Below are positions 1-6,518 of a DNA stretch of 14,358 nucleotides, piece after piece (position 1 is the first letter of the stretch; every line of letters begins with the position of its first letter). The notes under the pieces are model-generated. The model did not search any database, had not been told where the DNA came from, and saw only the letters and a program-made list of their open reading frames with translations. Source of the stretch: an uncultured Oscillospiraceae bacterium (lineage in GTDB: Bacteria > Bacillota > Clostridia > Oscillospirales > Acutalibacteraceae); NCBI GenBank assembly GCA_910588935.1, contig CAJUSM010000068.1:1-14358 (forward strand). The letters run 5' to 3'. The position numbers and the translations under genes are program-made.

Positions 1-365
1 CCCCTAAGGCTTCGGCCACACCCAAGGCCACCCGGGCCCCCACCCCAGAGCCGGAAAAGGCGCCCGAGGCCACGCCAGCGCCTGCCCAGGCCCCTACGCC
101 CGCGCCTACCCCGGCGCCCACCCCAGTGCCCACGCCGGTTCCCACCCCTGTGCCTACCCCGGAGCCAGAGCCCCCCGCGGCGGATCCCTACTCCTTTGTG
201 GGCCAGGATGTGAACAACCTGTACAACGCCTTTGGCTACCCAAATGGCAGCGAATACGGCCCCAGCTGCATTGGCCCTGGAGAGGACGGAATCCTCTACT
301 ACGGCAGCTTTACGGTGTATACCTACCGGAACAATGGCAGCGAGATTATTCAGGACGTGGGGTAA
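1..365 (+). CDS. 3' end of a Pro/Thr-rich, probably extracytoplasmic protein with a small C-terminal domain (partial)
   Basis: The frame is open from the left edge (first full codon at 3) to TAA at 363-365, so the gene starts outside the window. What is visible is a low-complexity Ala/Pro/Thr/Lys/Glu stretch that becomes a PTPAPTPVPTPV-type repeat at about 100-165 and ends in PEPEPP. A compact domain of about 60 residues follows, containing LYNAFGYPNGSEYGPSC, GPGEDGILYYGSFTVYTY and a final SEIIQDVG. Pro/Thr-rich repeats of this kind are typical linkers or wall-spanning stalks of secreted Firmicute proteins; that role is inferred. The stop lies 3 bases before the acyltransferase ATG, so this gene is almost certainly co-transcribed with the glycan O-acylation pair downstream. 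I do not recognise a named function for the C-terminal domain. It may occur in other clostridial surface proteins, but I could not check. Confidence 0.8.
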   Translation, partial: PKASATPKATRAPTPEPEKAPEATPAPAQAPTPAPTPAPTPVPTPVPTPVPTPEPEPPAADPYSFVGQDVNNLYNAFGYPNGSEYGPSCIGPGEDGILYYGSFTVYTYRNNGSEIIQDVG

Positions 366-368
366 GCT

Positions 369-1775
369 ATGGTATTCAGCTCACCCGCATTTTTATTTGT
401 GTTTCTGCCCGGGGCGGCGCTGCTCTCTCGGCTGGCGCCTGGCATACGGGGCAAAAACCTGGTGCTTACCCTGCTCAGCCTGCTCTTTTATGGCCTGGGA
501 GAGCCAGTGTACATTTTGCTTTTGCTGTTCTCTGTGGCGCTGAACTATGGGGCCGGCCTGGCCCTGGGGGGAGAAAAGGCCCCCAGGCGTTGGGTGCTGG
601 CCCTGGCGGTGGCGGCAAACCTGGGCCTGCTCTCTGTCTTTAAATATGCCGATTTTGCCGTTGCCACAGCAAACCGGGTGCTGGGCACAGAGCTGCCCCT
701 GCCTGGCATTGCCCTGCCCATTGGCATCTCCTTTTTTACCTTTCAGGGCCTTTCCTATGTAATCGATGTGTACAGGGACAGAACCCTGGTAAGCAAAAGC
801 TTTGGAAAGCTGGCCCTGTATATCTCCTTTTTCCCCCAGCTGATTGCCGGCCCCATTGTGAAGTATCATGATATAAGCCTGCAAATTGACAGCCGGGCCA
901 CCAGCCCCCGGCTTACGGCAGACGGCATTCGCCGGTTTATTTTGGGCCTGGCCAAAAAGCTGCTGCTCTCCAACACGGTGGGGCAAATGGCGGACCTGGT
1001 GTTTACCGCCGCCCCTGCCCAGCTGGATATCCGCTCTGCCTGGCTGGGAGCCCTTTGCTATATGCTCCAAATTTATTTCGATTTTTCCGGCTACTCTGAT
1101 ATGGCCATTGGCCTGGGCAGAATGTTCGGCTTTCAGTTTCAGGAGAACTTTCAGCATCCCTATGCCAGCGCCTCTATTCAGGAGTTTTGGCGGCGGTGGC
1201 ATATCTCCCTTTCCAGCTGGTTCCGGGACTACCTGTACATCCCCCTGGGGGGCAACCGAAAGGGAAAGCTGCGTACCTATGGGAACAAATGCCTGGTGTT
1301 TTTCTGCACCGGCCTGTGGCACGGGGCTTCGTGGAATTTTGTGCTCTGGGGCCTGTGGCATGGGGCCTTTATCATTGGGGAGGACCTTATTCCCATGGGG
1401 GAAAGGCTGCGAAAAACCCTGGGCCGGGCGGTTACCCTTTTGGCGGTATTGCTGGGCTTTGTGCTGTTTCGGGCAGATACCCTGGCCGGCGCGGGGCTGA
1501 TGTATACCAGGATGTTTACAGGCCTTACCTTTACCCTTTCAGGGGAATCCCTGCTAAGGGCTCTGCTCACCCCCCTAAACCTGTGGGCCCTGGGGATTTC
1601 CTGCCTGTGCGCCATGCCAATTTTGCCCCGGATAAAGGCCTGGGCCAGTGGGGACAGCGCCAGAGCGCTGGCGCTTCGAGGGGCCTCTTACTTGGGGGCG
1701 GCGGCGCTGTATGTGCTGTGCGTTATCAATTTGGCGGGCAGCCAGTTTAACCCCTTTATCTATTTCCGGTTTTAG
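369..1775 (+). CDS. MBOAT family O-acyltransferase (AlgI/DltB-like)
   Basis: This 468-residue polytopic membrane protein belongs to the membrane-bound O-acyltransferase family, whose bacterial members move acyl groups (usually acetyl) across the membrane onto exported polysaccharides, or D-alanine onto teichoic acids. Family hallmarks are in the expected order: LPIGISFFTFQGLSYVIDVY (about 116-135), FFPQLIAGPI (154-163), IYFDFSGYSDMAIGLGRMFG (235-254), the WRRWHISLSSWFRDYLYIPLGGN block (274-296, His278) and GLWHGASWNF (315-324). His318 is the conserved candidate catalytic histidine. Length fits the AlgI group. The ATG at 369 follows the upstream stop by 3 bases, with a weak GGGG at 359-362, consistent with translational coupling. 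The next gene encodes a DHHW/AlgX-like protein, the usual extracytoplasmic partner, so acetylation of a surface or secreted glycan is the likeliest role. The acceptor polymer cannot be told. A DltB role is less likely because no dltA, dltC or dltD is visible. Confidence 0.93.
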   Translation: MVFSSPAFLFVFLPGAALLSRLAPGIRGKNLVLTLLSLLFYGLGEPVYILLLLFSVALNYGAGLALGGEKAPRRWVLALAVAANLGLLSVFKYADFAVATANRVLGTELPLPGIALPIGISFFTFQGLSYVIDVYRDRTLVSKSFGKLALYISFFPQLIAGPIVKYHDISLQIDSRATSPRLTADGIRRFILGLAKKLLLSNTVGQMADLVFTAAPAQLDIRSAWLGALCYMLQIYFDFSGYSDMAIGLGRMFGFQFQENFQHPYASASIQEFWRRWHISLSSWFRDYLYIPLGGNRKGKLRTYGNKCLVFFCTGLWHGASWNFVLWGLWHGAFIIGEDLIPMGERLRKTLGRAVTLLAVLLGFVLFRADTLAGAGLMYTRMFTGLTFTLSGESLLRALLTPLNLWALGISCLCAMPILPRIKAWASGDSARALALRGASYLGAAALYVLCVINLAGSQFNPFIYFRF

Positions 1776-1808
1776 GGCAGCCAAGCCTTGTTATAAGGAG
1801 CCTAATCT

Positions 1809-3191
1809 ATGAAAAAATACTTTCATGCACTTTTTGCCTGCTGTTTTTTTCTGGCCTGCTGCCTTCCGGCGGCGGGCATGGCGGTGCTGGGGCCCAGCGG
1901 GCCAGGGTCCAACGAAATTTTGACGGGCCCGCCCCAGCCGGTTACGCCAGAGGGCCAGCCAAACCTTCGGTTTCTCTCAGATGCCGCGGAGTATTTTTCA
2001 GACCATTTTGCCTTTCGCCAAGAGCTGATTACAGCGGATGCCCGGCTAAAGGCCCAGGTGTTCGCCACCTCTGCCCAGCCAGACGTGGCCCTGGGCCAGG
2101 AGGGTTGGCTCTTTTACGGAGAAACCATAGACGACTACACTGGGGCGGATACCATGTCGCCCCGGCAGGTTTACTGTGTGGCAAGCGCCCTTCGCCAGGC
2201 CCAGGACTATGTGCTGGGCAAGGGGCGGGGCTTCACCTTTACCATTGCCCCTAACAAAATATCCCTGTATCCAGAAAAATACCACCCAAAAATCCAGCGG
2301 GCCCCGGCCACCGCCGCCGACCTGGTTCAGGACTGCCTAAACGAGTACGTGGTAAGCTATACAGACCTGTTCCAGCCCATTGGGGCCTATGAGGACTGCC
2401 TGTACCGGCAGCTGGACTCCCACTGGACCAACCAGGGGGCCGCCCTTGCCCACGACCTGCTTTTGGACAGCCTGGGCCTGCCAGGGGAAAAGGCCATGGA
2501 AAAGCCTGGGCATGTGGAAGAGCGCTGCCTGAAGGGAGATCTTTACGACATGCTTTACCCGGCTGCCCAGGAAACCCTGGATAGCCAGTTCTGCTTTGAC
2601 CAGGCCCTGGATTTTCAGTACACAACCCCCATTCGGGGAGAGGATGACCTGCGTATTGAGACAAGCAGCGACGGGGAAAATCCCCCGCTGCTTATGTTCC
2701 GAGACTCCTTTGGCAATGCCCTGCACAGCCTGATGGCGGAGAGCTTTTCTAAGGCCCTCTTTTCCCGGGCCATGCCATACAACTTGGGGCTGATGGAGGA
2801 GATATCGGCCCAATATGTGGTGGTGGAAATTGTGGAGCGGAACCTGCCCCTGCTGGCCCAGGCCCCCTTTCTTATGCCCGCGCCCCAGGCAGAGGCCCCA
2901 GAGTACAGCCTGGCAGAGGAAAAGGCCGGGGGTACTGCCGGGCTTGGGGGAAACCTGAGGGGCTACCAAAAAATAGAGGGAAGGGTAGAGGCGGCCTGCG
3001 ACTGGGATTCGCCTATATACCTAAAGATAGGGGCAGAGGCCTTTCAGGCCATGCCTACCAGCAACGGGGACGGCCAGGCGGCGTTTACCGCCTATGTGCC
3101 CGACTCCCTGGAGCTGGAAGGGGCAGAGGTGATCTACCGGCAAAATGGCCAGTGGCTGGGAAGCCCATGGACAGCAAAAAGCGCGGAATAA
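1809..3191 (+). CDS. DHHW family protein, AlgJ/AlgX-like SGNH-type extracytoplasmic acetyltransferase partner
   Basis: 460 residues. A hydrophobic N-terminus (about 4-29, Cys-rich) acts as signal peptide or membrane anchor. The DHFAFRQ segment near 65-71 is typical of the DHHW family. LDSHWTNQGA at 202-211 supplies Asp203 and His205, and MFRDSFGNAL at 296-305 supplies Ser300; together these match the Ser-His-Asp triad of AlgX/AlgJ, which transfer acetyl groups to alginate outside the membrane. FTIAPNKISLYPEKYHP (143-159) also fits the SGNH-like fold. The last 80 or so residues form an extra region of unknown role. AAGGAG at 1795-1800, 8 bases before the ATG, fixes the start. The gene follows the MBOAT gene by 33 bases in the same direction, the standard two-part arrangement: MBOAT exports the acetyl group and this protein puts it on the glycan. 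The substrate is not shown by the sequence. Confidence 0.88.
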   Translation: MKKYFHALFACCFFLACCLPAAGMAVLGPSGPGSNEILTGPPQPVTPEGQPNLRFLSDAAEYFSDHFAFRQELITADARLKAQVFATSAQPDVALGQEGWLFYGETIDDYTGADTMSPRQVYCVASALRQAQDYVLGKGRGFTFTIAPNKISLYPEKYHPKIQRAPATAADLVQDCLNEYVVSYTDLFQPIGAYEDCLYRQLDSHWTNQGAALAHDLLLDSLGLPGEKAMEKPGHVEERCLKGDLYDMLYPAAQETLDSQFCFDQALDFQYTTPIRGEDDLRIETSSDGENPPLLMFRDSFGNALHSLMAESFSKALFSRAMPYNLGLMEEISAQYVVVEIVERNLPLLAQAPFLMPAPQAEAPEYSLAEEKAGGTAGLGGNLRGYQKIEGRVEAACDWDSPIYLKIGAEAFQAMPTSNGDGQAAFTAYVPDSLELEGAEVIYRQNGQWLGSPWTAKSAE

Positions 3192-3255
3192 GCATAAAGC
3201 CCCCAAGATATAGGAGCAAAAACAAATAAAAAAGATGCCGGTGGGCGAAATAAAA

Positions 3256-3288
3256 AGTTCGCAGACTTCGCTTCGCCAAGTCTTGCCT
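3256..3288. repeat. Dispersed hairpin repeat, copy 1 (GTTCGCAGACTTCGC type)
   Basis: GCAGACTT at 3261-3268 faces AAGTCTTGC at 3278-3286, forming a stem with a one-base bulge around a CGCTTCGCC loop. The left part, GTTCGCAGACTTCGC (15 bases), is exactly repeated at 11533-11547, about 8 kb away. A pyrimidine-rich CTTTCTC follows, so it could weakly stop transcription from the DHHW gene, but there is no true U-tract. Confidence 0.6.
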
Positions 3289-3306
3289 TTCTCAAGGCTG
3301 CAGGGT

Positions 3307-3323
3307 TTGGGACAGAGTCCCAA
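3307..3323. repeat. Short perfect hairpin TTGGGAC-AGA-GTCCCAA
   Basis: A 7-bp perfect stem with a 3-base loop lies 20 bases downstream of hairpin copy 1. It is followed by GGTCTTGCCCTTAG, echoed as AGTCTTGCCGTAAG near 3705-3718 downstream of copy 2. It looks like part of the same composite repeat unit. Confidence 0.5.
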
Positions 3324-3440
3324 GGTCTTGCCCTTAGAAAGGCGGCGCACTAAGAAAAAAGCCGAGGCAGCACTACCTCACTCCCCCGCAGTTGTAATAC
3401 GAGCACAAAAAAGCGCCGCCAGAGAAGCCGTCAGCGCATC

Positions 3441-3480
3441 CCGCCGAGGCTTCCAATCCTAAGGATTGGAAGCCAGGCGG
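3441..3480. repeat. 40-bp near-perfect palindrome
   Basis: GGCTTCCAATCCT at 3448-3460 pairs with AGGATTGGAAGCC at 3462-3474 around a single central A. The outer CCGCC (3441-3445) pairs with GGCGG (3476-3480), leaving only a small internal mismatch. No U-run follows on either strand, so a classical terminator is unlikely. It could be a REP-like element, a cruciform or a protein-binding palindrome; its function is unknown. Confidence 0.75.
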
Positions 3481-3580
3481 GGAGCGGCCGTCCAGAGCCG
3501 CTAAGCGTAAAAGGGAAATGCCGGGCCTCAAAGGAGCACATGGCCAAGTCCCAATGCCGATGGATCCAGGTAAAAAAATC

Positions 3581-3606
3581 CAAGACTTCGCCAAGGGAAG
3601 TCTTGC
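3581..3606. repeat. Dispersed hairpin repeat, copy 2
   Basis: CAAGACTTC at 3581-3589 pairs perfectly with GAAGTCTTG at 3597-3605 around a 7-base loop. It is related to copy 1 at 3256 and copy 3 at 11539 by the shared GACTTCGC...AAGTCTT core. Confidence 0.6.
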
Positions 3607-3882
3607 AGAGCGCGGAGGAACGATCTGCGCTGCCGCTCCGCTGGGTGCTGGACCTATGCCACTGGCACACAGCCTCCAGCCGGCAGGGGAGACCAGAGCC
3701 CCAGAGTCTTGCCGTAAGACATGAGCATTGCTAAGAAAATTCGGGATGAAATCCCCACAACGCCCTAAGCCCCTCCGCTGCAAACACAGCCAGAGCAAAG
3801 CCCCGCCCTGTCCCACAAAATCAAGGGCAACCCAGAACAGAATCCCCATAACCCCCAACCGCCCCCACGAAAGGAGCCTCCC

Positions 3883-4563
3883 ATGGAGCTTTTCCCCATC
3901 GCCCATATCCACACCCCTTTTCCCGAAAAATTCGGCGTGCCCAGACAAAGCGGCATTGCCCCTGCCCTTCGGGCCAAAATCGTATTTCTTCCCCCCTATG
4001 GGGAGGCCCAGGCTTTCCGGGGGATAGAGGGGTTTTCTCATCTTTGGCTAATTTGGGGCTTTTCTAAAATCCCCCAGGGAAAGTGGTCGCCCACTGTTCG
4101 CCCCCCACGGCTGGGAGGGAACCAGCGGGTCGGCGTGTTCGCCAGCCGCTCGCCCTTTCGCCCCAATCCCCTAGGCCTCTCTTCTGTTACCCTGGAGGGC
4201 CTGGAGGAAACCAGCCAGGGAACCGTGCTGGTGGTGGGGGGCGCGGATTTGGTGGACGGCACCCCGATTTACGACATCAAACCCTATCTCCCTCAGGCAG
4301 ATAGCCACCCCCAGGCGGCGGCAGGCTTTGCCGGCCAGGTTCCTTGGCAAGAGCTGGAGGTGGATTTTCCCGCCCCCCTGCTGGCCAAGGTGCCAGAGGC
4401 CGCCCGAGAGGCCCTGCTGGCCGTATTGGCGGCAGACCCCAGGCCTCCCTACCATAAGGACTCCCGCCGGGTGTATGGCATGGGCTTTCAGGGAATGGAG
4501 ATTAAGTTTTGTGTAACGGCCGGGGTGCTCCAGGTGCGGGCGGTAGAAGGGCAAGAAGAGTAA
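3883..4563 (+). CDS. trmO: tRNA (N6-threonylcarbamoyladenosine(37)-N6)-methyltransferase TrmO
   Basis: This 226-residue protein matches the TrmO (TsaA/YaeB) family, which uses S-adenosylmethionine to methylate N6 of t6A at position 37 of ANN-decoding tRNAs, tuning decoding of threonine codons. Visible family motifs are FSHLWLIWGF (51-60), VRPPRLGGN (72-80), the signature VGVFASRSPFRPNPLGLS (83-100) and DLVDGTPIYDIKPYLP (122-137). The small C-terminal domain after about residue 150 is present, so the protein is full length (E. coli TrmO is about 235). AAGGAG at 3871-3876 sets the ATG start. It lies alone between the repeat-rich gap and its own terminator, so it is probably monocistronic. The enzyme acts in the cytoplasm. 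Confidence 0.95.
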   Translation: MELFPIAHIHTPFPEKFGVPRQSGIAPALRAKIVFLPPYGEAQAFRGIEGFSHLWLIWGFSKIPQGKWSPTVRPPRLGGNQRVGVFASRSPFRPNPLGLSSVTLEGLEETSQGTVLVVGGADLVDGTPIYDIKPYLPQADSHPQAAAGFAGQVPWQELEVDFPAPLLAKVPEAAREALLAVLAADPRPPYHKDSRRVYGMGFQGMEIKFCVTAGVLQVRAVEGQEE

Positions 4564-4579
4564 TATGCTGTAAAGAGGG

Positions 4580-4613
4580 CCCGCCGGGAGGAAACTGCTT
4601 TCCGGCGGGTTTT
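4580..4613 (+). terminator. Intrinsic terminator of trmO
   Basis: CCCGCCGG at 4580-4587 pairs with CCGGCGGG at 4602-4609 and is followed by TTTT. It starts 17 bases after the trmO stop. The next gene is also on this strand 48 bases further on, so that gene may depend on read-through or on a promoter I could not identify. Confidence 0.88.
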
Positions 4614-4660
4614 GCGTTCCAGTATTGACCCAATCATCCAGATTTAAGGAGAAAAACAGA

Positions 4661-5266
4661 ATGAACAGAATAATACCCAGAATCGGGTCAGCAATGGTGG
4701 CTGTGGCCGTGTTCCTTTTCGCGGCCTGTTTGATCGTAAACTTTCCCTTTGGCTCCTACTTTGTATGCATGTTTCTGCCAATTGGCTATGTGATGATGGC
4801 AGCAGGGCTGCAGGGGGAATGCTGTGAAAACCGGCGGGTGGCGGCGAATGCCGGAATGGCCTTTGGGGTGGTTTACGCGGTTTTGATTTTGCTTGTGTAT
4901 TTTGCCCAGACTACAAGCGTTCGCTTTGGGGGATTCAGCGCGCAGGCCCAGGATATTCTGGATTTTCAAAGAGGGGGGCTTTTGTTCAACTATGATCTGC
5001 TGGGATATGGAATGATGGCTCTCTCCACGTTTTTTCTAGGCCTTTCTGTTCAAGGTGAGAGCAAAGAGGACAAGTGGATGAAGGCTCTCATGATGATTCA
5101 TGGCCTGTTCTTTTTCAGCTGCTTTTTCCTGCCAATGACTGGCATGTTCTCCCATATGGCAGAGGGGGAAACCAGTATGGAAGGCACTGTGGCCCTTGTC
5201 CTGTGGTGCGGGTACTTTTTGCCCATTGGAATACTGGCATACAGGCATTTTGGCAAGAAAAACTGA
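4661..5266 (+). CDS. Uncharacterised six-helix integral membrane protein
   Basis: 201 residues starting at the ATG placed 9 bases after AAGGAG (4646-4651). A TTG at 4625 in the same frame would put the ribosome binding site inside the gene, so I reject it. Six hydrophobic stretches are visible at about 10-28, 32-50, 62-82, 108-130, 141-162 and 174-194, joined by short loops; the longest lies between helices 3 and 4. Two helices contain a repeated FLPIG motif (38-42 and 186-190), hinting at an internal duplication of a three-helix unit, but this is not proven. There is no catalytic or transport signature I recognise, and no function is assigned. It stands between the trmO terminator and a terminator hairpin of its own at 5352, so it is probably transcribed singly or by trmO read-through. 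Confidence 0.82.
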   Translation: MNRIIPRIGSAMVAVAVFLFAACLIVNFPFGSYFVCMFLPIGYVMMAAGLQGECCENRRVAANAGMAFGVVYAVLILLVYFAQTTSVRFGGFSAQAQDILDFQRGGLLFNYDLLGYGMMALSTFFLGLSVQGESKEDKWMKALMMIHGLFFFSCFFLPMTGMFSHMAEGETSMEGTVALVLWCGYFLPIGILAYRHFGKKN

Positions 5267-5351
5267 GCTCCCTTCGCGCTACTCGCAGGCCCATAAGGAG
5301 AAACCCGGCAAATAGCTTTTTCCACTTCAGGCAGGATCACGAAGAAGAATA

Positions 5352-5387
5352 AAGAGCAAGGCGCCCCCCTCGGGCTGCCTTGCTCTT
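5352..5387 (+). terminator. Terminator hairpin separated from its U-tract
   Basis: AAGAGCAAGGC at 5352-5362 pairs perfectly with GCCTTGCTCTT at 5377-5387 (11 bp, 14-base loop). On the plus strand the next base begins the palindromic element at 5388, not a U-tract. Joining the base before that element to the base after it restores CTCTTTGTTCTTTC, a plausible U-rich tail. On the minus strand the flanking TTTATTCTTCTTC is T-rich, so the hairpin may also work in that direction. Confidence 0.6.
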
Positions 5388-5551
5388 AGAACCTGTACCT
5401 ATAAGAGTTTGCACGCTGCTTTTCGGCAAATTTCGCCAGTAGCCGCGCGGTAAAACCTTGACAACCGGCCAGATTGCCTGGGGTTTTACGCCTTGCTACT
5501 GACAAAATCCGCTCAAAAAATCCGCGCGCGAATCCTATGGGTACAGGTTCT
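5388..5551. mobile_element. MITE-like 164-bp imperfect palindrome with 12-bp terminal inverted repeats
   Basis: AGAACCTGTACC at 5388-5399 and GGTACAGGTTCT at 5540-5551 are exact inverted repeats. The similarity continues inward along almost the whole arm: GCCAGTAGC...GGTAAAACC on the left matches the reverse complement of GGTTTTAC...GCTACTGAC on the right. Only a 24-base centre is unpaired (about 5458-5481). It has no coding capacity. Size, terminal repeats and full-length foldback fit a miniature inverted-repeat element moved by a transposase encoded elsewhere. No clear target-site duplication is visible, and I cannot assign it to an IS family. Confidence 0.72.
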
Positions 5552-5583
5552 TGTTCTTTCTAAATAATAAACCCTTGCCCTCT

Positions 5584-5637
5584 AGAGTCTGTTTGAAAAC
5601 CGGAGAAATGCTGGATTTTTGGCTTAAAACAGACTCT
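5584..5637. repeat. Second inverted-repeat element, 54 bp
   Basis: AGAGTCTGTTT at 5584-5594 and AAACAGACTCT at 5627-5637 are perfect 11-bp inverted repeats around a 32-base centre. It is different in sequence from the element at 5388-5551 and lies 32 bases to its right. It has no U-tract and no coding capacity. It may be another miniature mobile element or a solo foldback. Confidence 0.6.
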
Positions 5638-5678
5638 TGGGAAAGGCCCTTTTGACGGAAGAAATTAGCGGCAAGCTG

Positions 5679-5700
5679 AAAAAATAGGGGCTAAAAGCCC
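5679..5700 (-). terminator. Intrinsic terminator of the aroD-AAA-ABC operon
   Basis: Read on the minus strand: GGGCT, TTT loop, AGCCC, then CTATTTTTT. The stem lies 14 bases past the stop codon of the ATPase gene. The stem is short (5 bp) but the U-run and position are right. Confidence 0.7.
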
Positions 5701-5714
5701 TCGGGCCACAAAAA

Positions 5715-6470
5715 TCAATAAAAAATGTAGTGGCCTCGCCCGCCAGCCTCCACCCGGGTTCCCCGCACGCCGAAGGCCTGCCCTGCCCGGCCTTCCTCAA
5801 AAACCCGCGCCGGGGGACCAAAGGACTGCAGCTGGCCTTGGGCCACCAGCCCCACATAATCGCAAAGACCAAAGGCCAGATCCAGGTCGTGGAGCACCGC
5901 CAAAACCGTTTTGCCCTTTTCGCTGAGCTGGCGGAGCAGGGCCATTACCTCTAGCTGCTGCCCAATGTCCAGGTAGGTGGTGGGCTCGTCTAAAAGCAGG
6001 GCCTGGGCGTCTTGGGCCAGGGCCATGGCAATGTATACCCGCTGGCGCTCCCCGCCAGAAAGCTCCCGCAGGTCCCGGCCTCGAAAGGCGGCGCAGCCCG
6101 CCTCCTCCATGGCCTCTGCCACCAGCCGCCGGTCATTTTGGGTAAGCTGCCGGCCAAAGCTTAAATGAGGATACCGGCCGTGGGCCACCAGCCGTTCCGC
6201 GGTAATCCCAGGGGTTTCTCGAACCTGGGGAAGAAGGGCAGCCAGCCGGGCCAGCTCCTTGGGGCGATACCCTTTGGCCGGCTTTCCCGCAATTTCTACC
6301 CTGCCGGCCAAGGGGGGCAGCAGGCCGCCCGCCGTTTTCAGCAAGGTGGTTTTGCCGCAGCCATTGGGGCCAATCAGGCCGGTGATTTTGCCCTTGGGCA
6401 CTGTAAAATGGATATCCCTAAGGATTTCCTGCCCAGAATAGCCCACGGAAAGATGATGAAAGGAGATCAA
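5715..6470 (-). CDS. ABC transporter ATP-binding protein, FecE/BtuD type (metal chelate import)
   Basis: This 251-residue cytoplasmic ATPase powers the importer formed with the two upstream genes. All ABC motifs are present: Walker A GPNGCGKT (34-41), Q-loop Gln82, signature LSGGERQR (137-144), Walker B ALLLDEPTTYLD (157-168) and the H-loop His194 in VLHDLDLA. The TTYLD form and the LARLAALLPQ stretch are typical of the iron-siderophore/cobalamin/heme subfamily. The likely start is a TTG at 6468-6470 with GGGGGTG about 6 bases upstream, giving the usual N-terminus MISFHHLSVGY. No ATG is available nearby and an in-frame TAA bounds the frame at the permease stop. It is the last gene of the operon, 48 bases after the permease. 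Which chelate is moved cannot be read from sequence. Confidence 0.92.
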   Translation of the reverse strand: MISFHHLSVGYSGQEILRDIHFTVPKGKITGLIGPNGCGKTTLLKTAGGLLPPLAGRVEIAGKPAKGYRPKELARLAALLPQVRETPGITAERLVAHGRYPHLSFGRQLTQNDRRLVAEAMEEAGCAAFRGRDLRELSGGERQRVYIAMALAQDAQALLLDEPTTYLDIGQQLEVMALLRQLSEKGKTVLAVLHDLDLAFGLCDYVGLVAQGQLQSFGPPARVFEEGRAGQAFGVRGTRVEAGGRGHYIFY

Positions 6471-6518
6471 AAAAGCACCCCCAAAGGCTGAGAATCTGTG
6501 AAATGCCAGGGCAAAGGC

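Larger units (their letters stand above)
3192..3882. other. Non-coding stretch rich in palindromic repeats and small decayed-looking frames
   Basis: About 690 bases between the DHHW gene and trmO with no convincing gene. It contains two copies of a GACTTCGC...AAGTCTTG hairpin repeat, a 7-bp hairpin at 3307-3323 and a 40-bp near-perfect palindrome at 3441-3480. Short open frames exist on both strands but none has a good ribosome binding site with normal spacing or a recognisable product. The frame containing the first hairpin reads KKFADFASPSLAFLKAAG and ends at TAA near 3352, which hints at a repeat with coding ancestry. No U-rich intrinsic terminator directly follows the DHHW stop, so read-through into this stretch is possible. 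Confidence 0.6.

Noticed and set aside
393..1361. Long minus-strand open frame (322 codons) opposite the MBOAT gene
   Set aside because: It lies entirely within a gene with full family motifs on the plus strand. Its product is low-complexity Gln/Gly/Pro-rich and resembles nothing; it results from GC-rich third positions.
2337..2969. Minus-strand open frame of 210 codons opposite the DHHW gene
   Set aside because: Antisense to an intact conserved gene, no ribosome binding site, no recognisable domain.
3518..3734. Short plus-strand frames with starts at 3518 and 3540 after an AAGGAG
   Set aside because: AAGGAG at 3531-3536 is only 3 bases from the 3540 ATG, too close, and is inside the 3518 frame. 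The products run through the hairpin repeat and look like no protein family.
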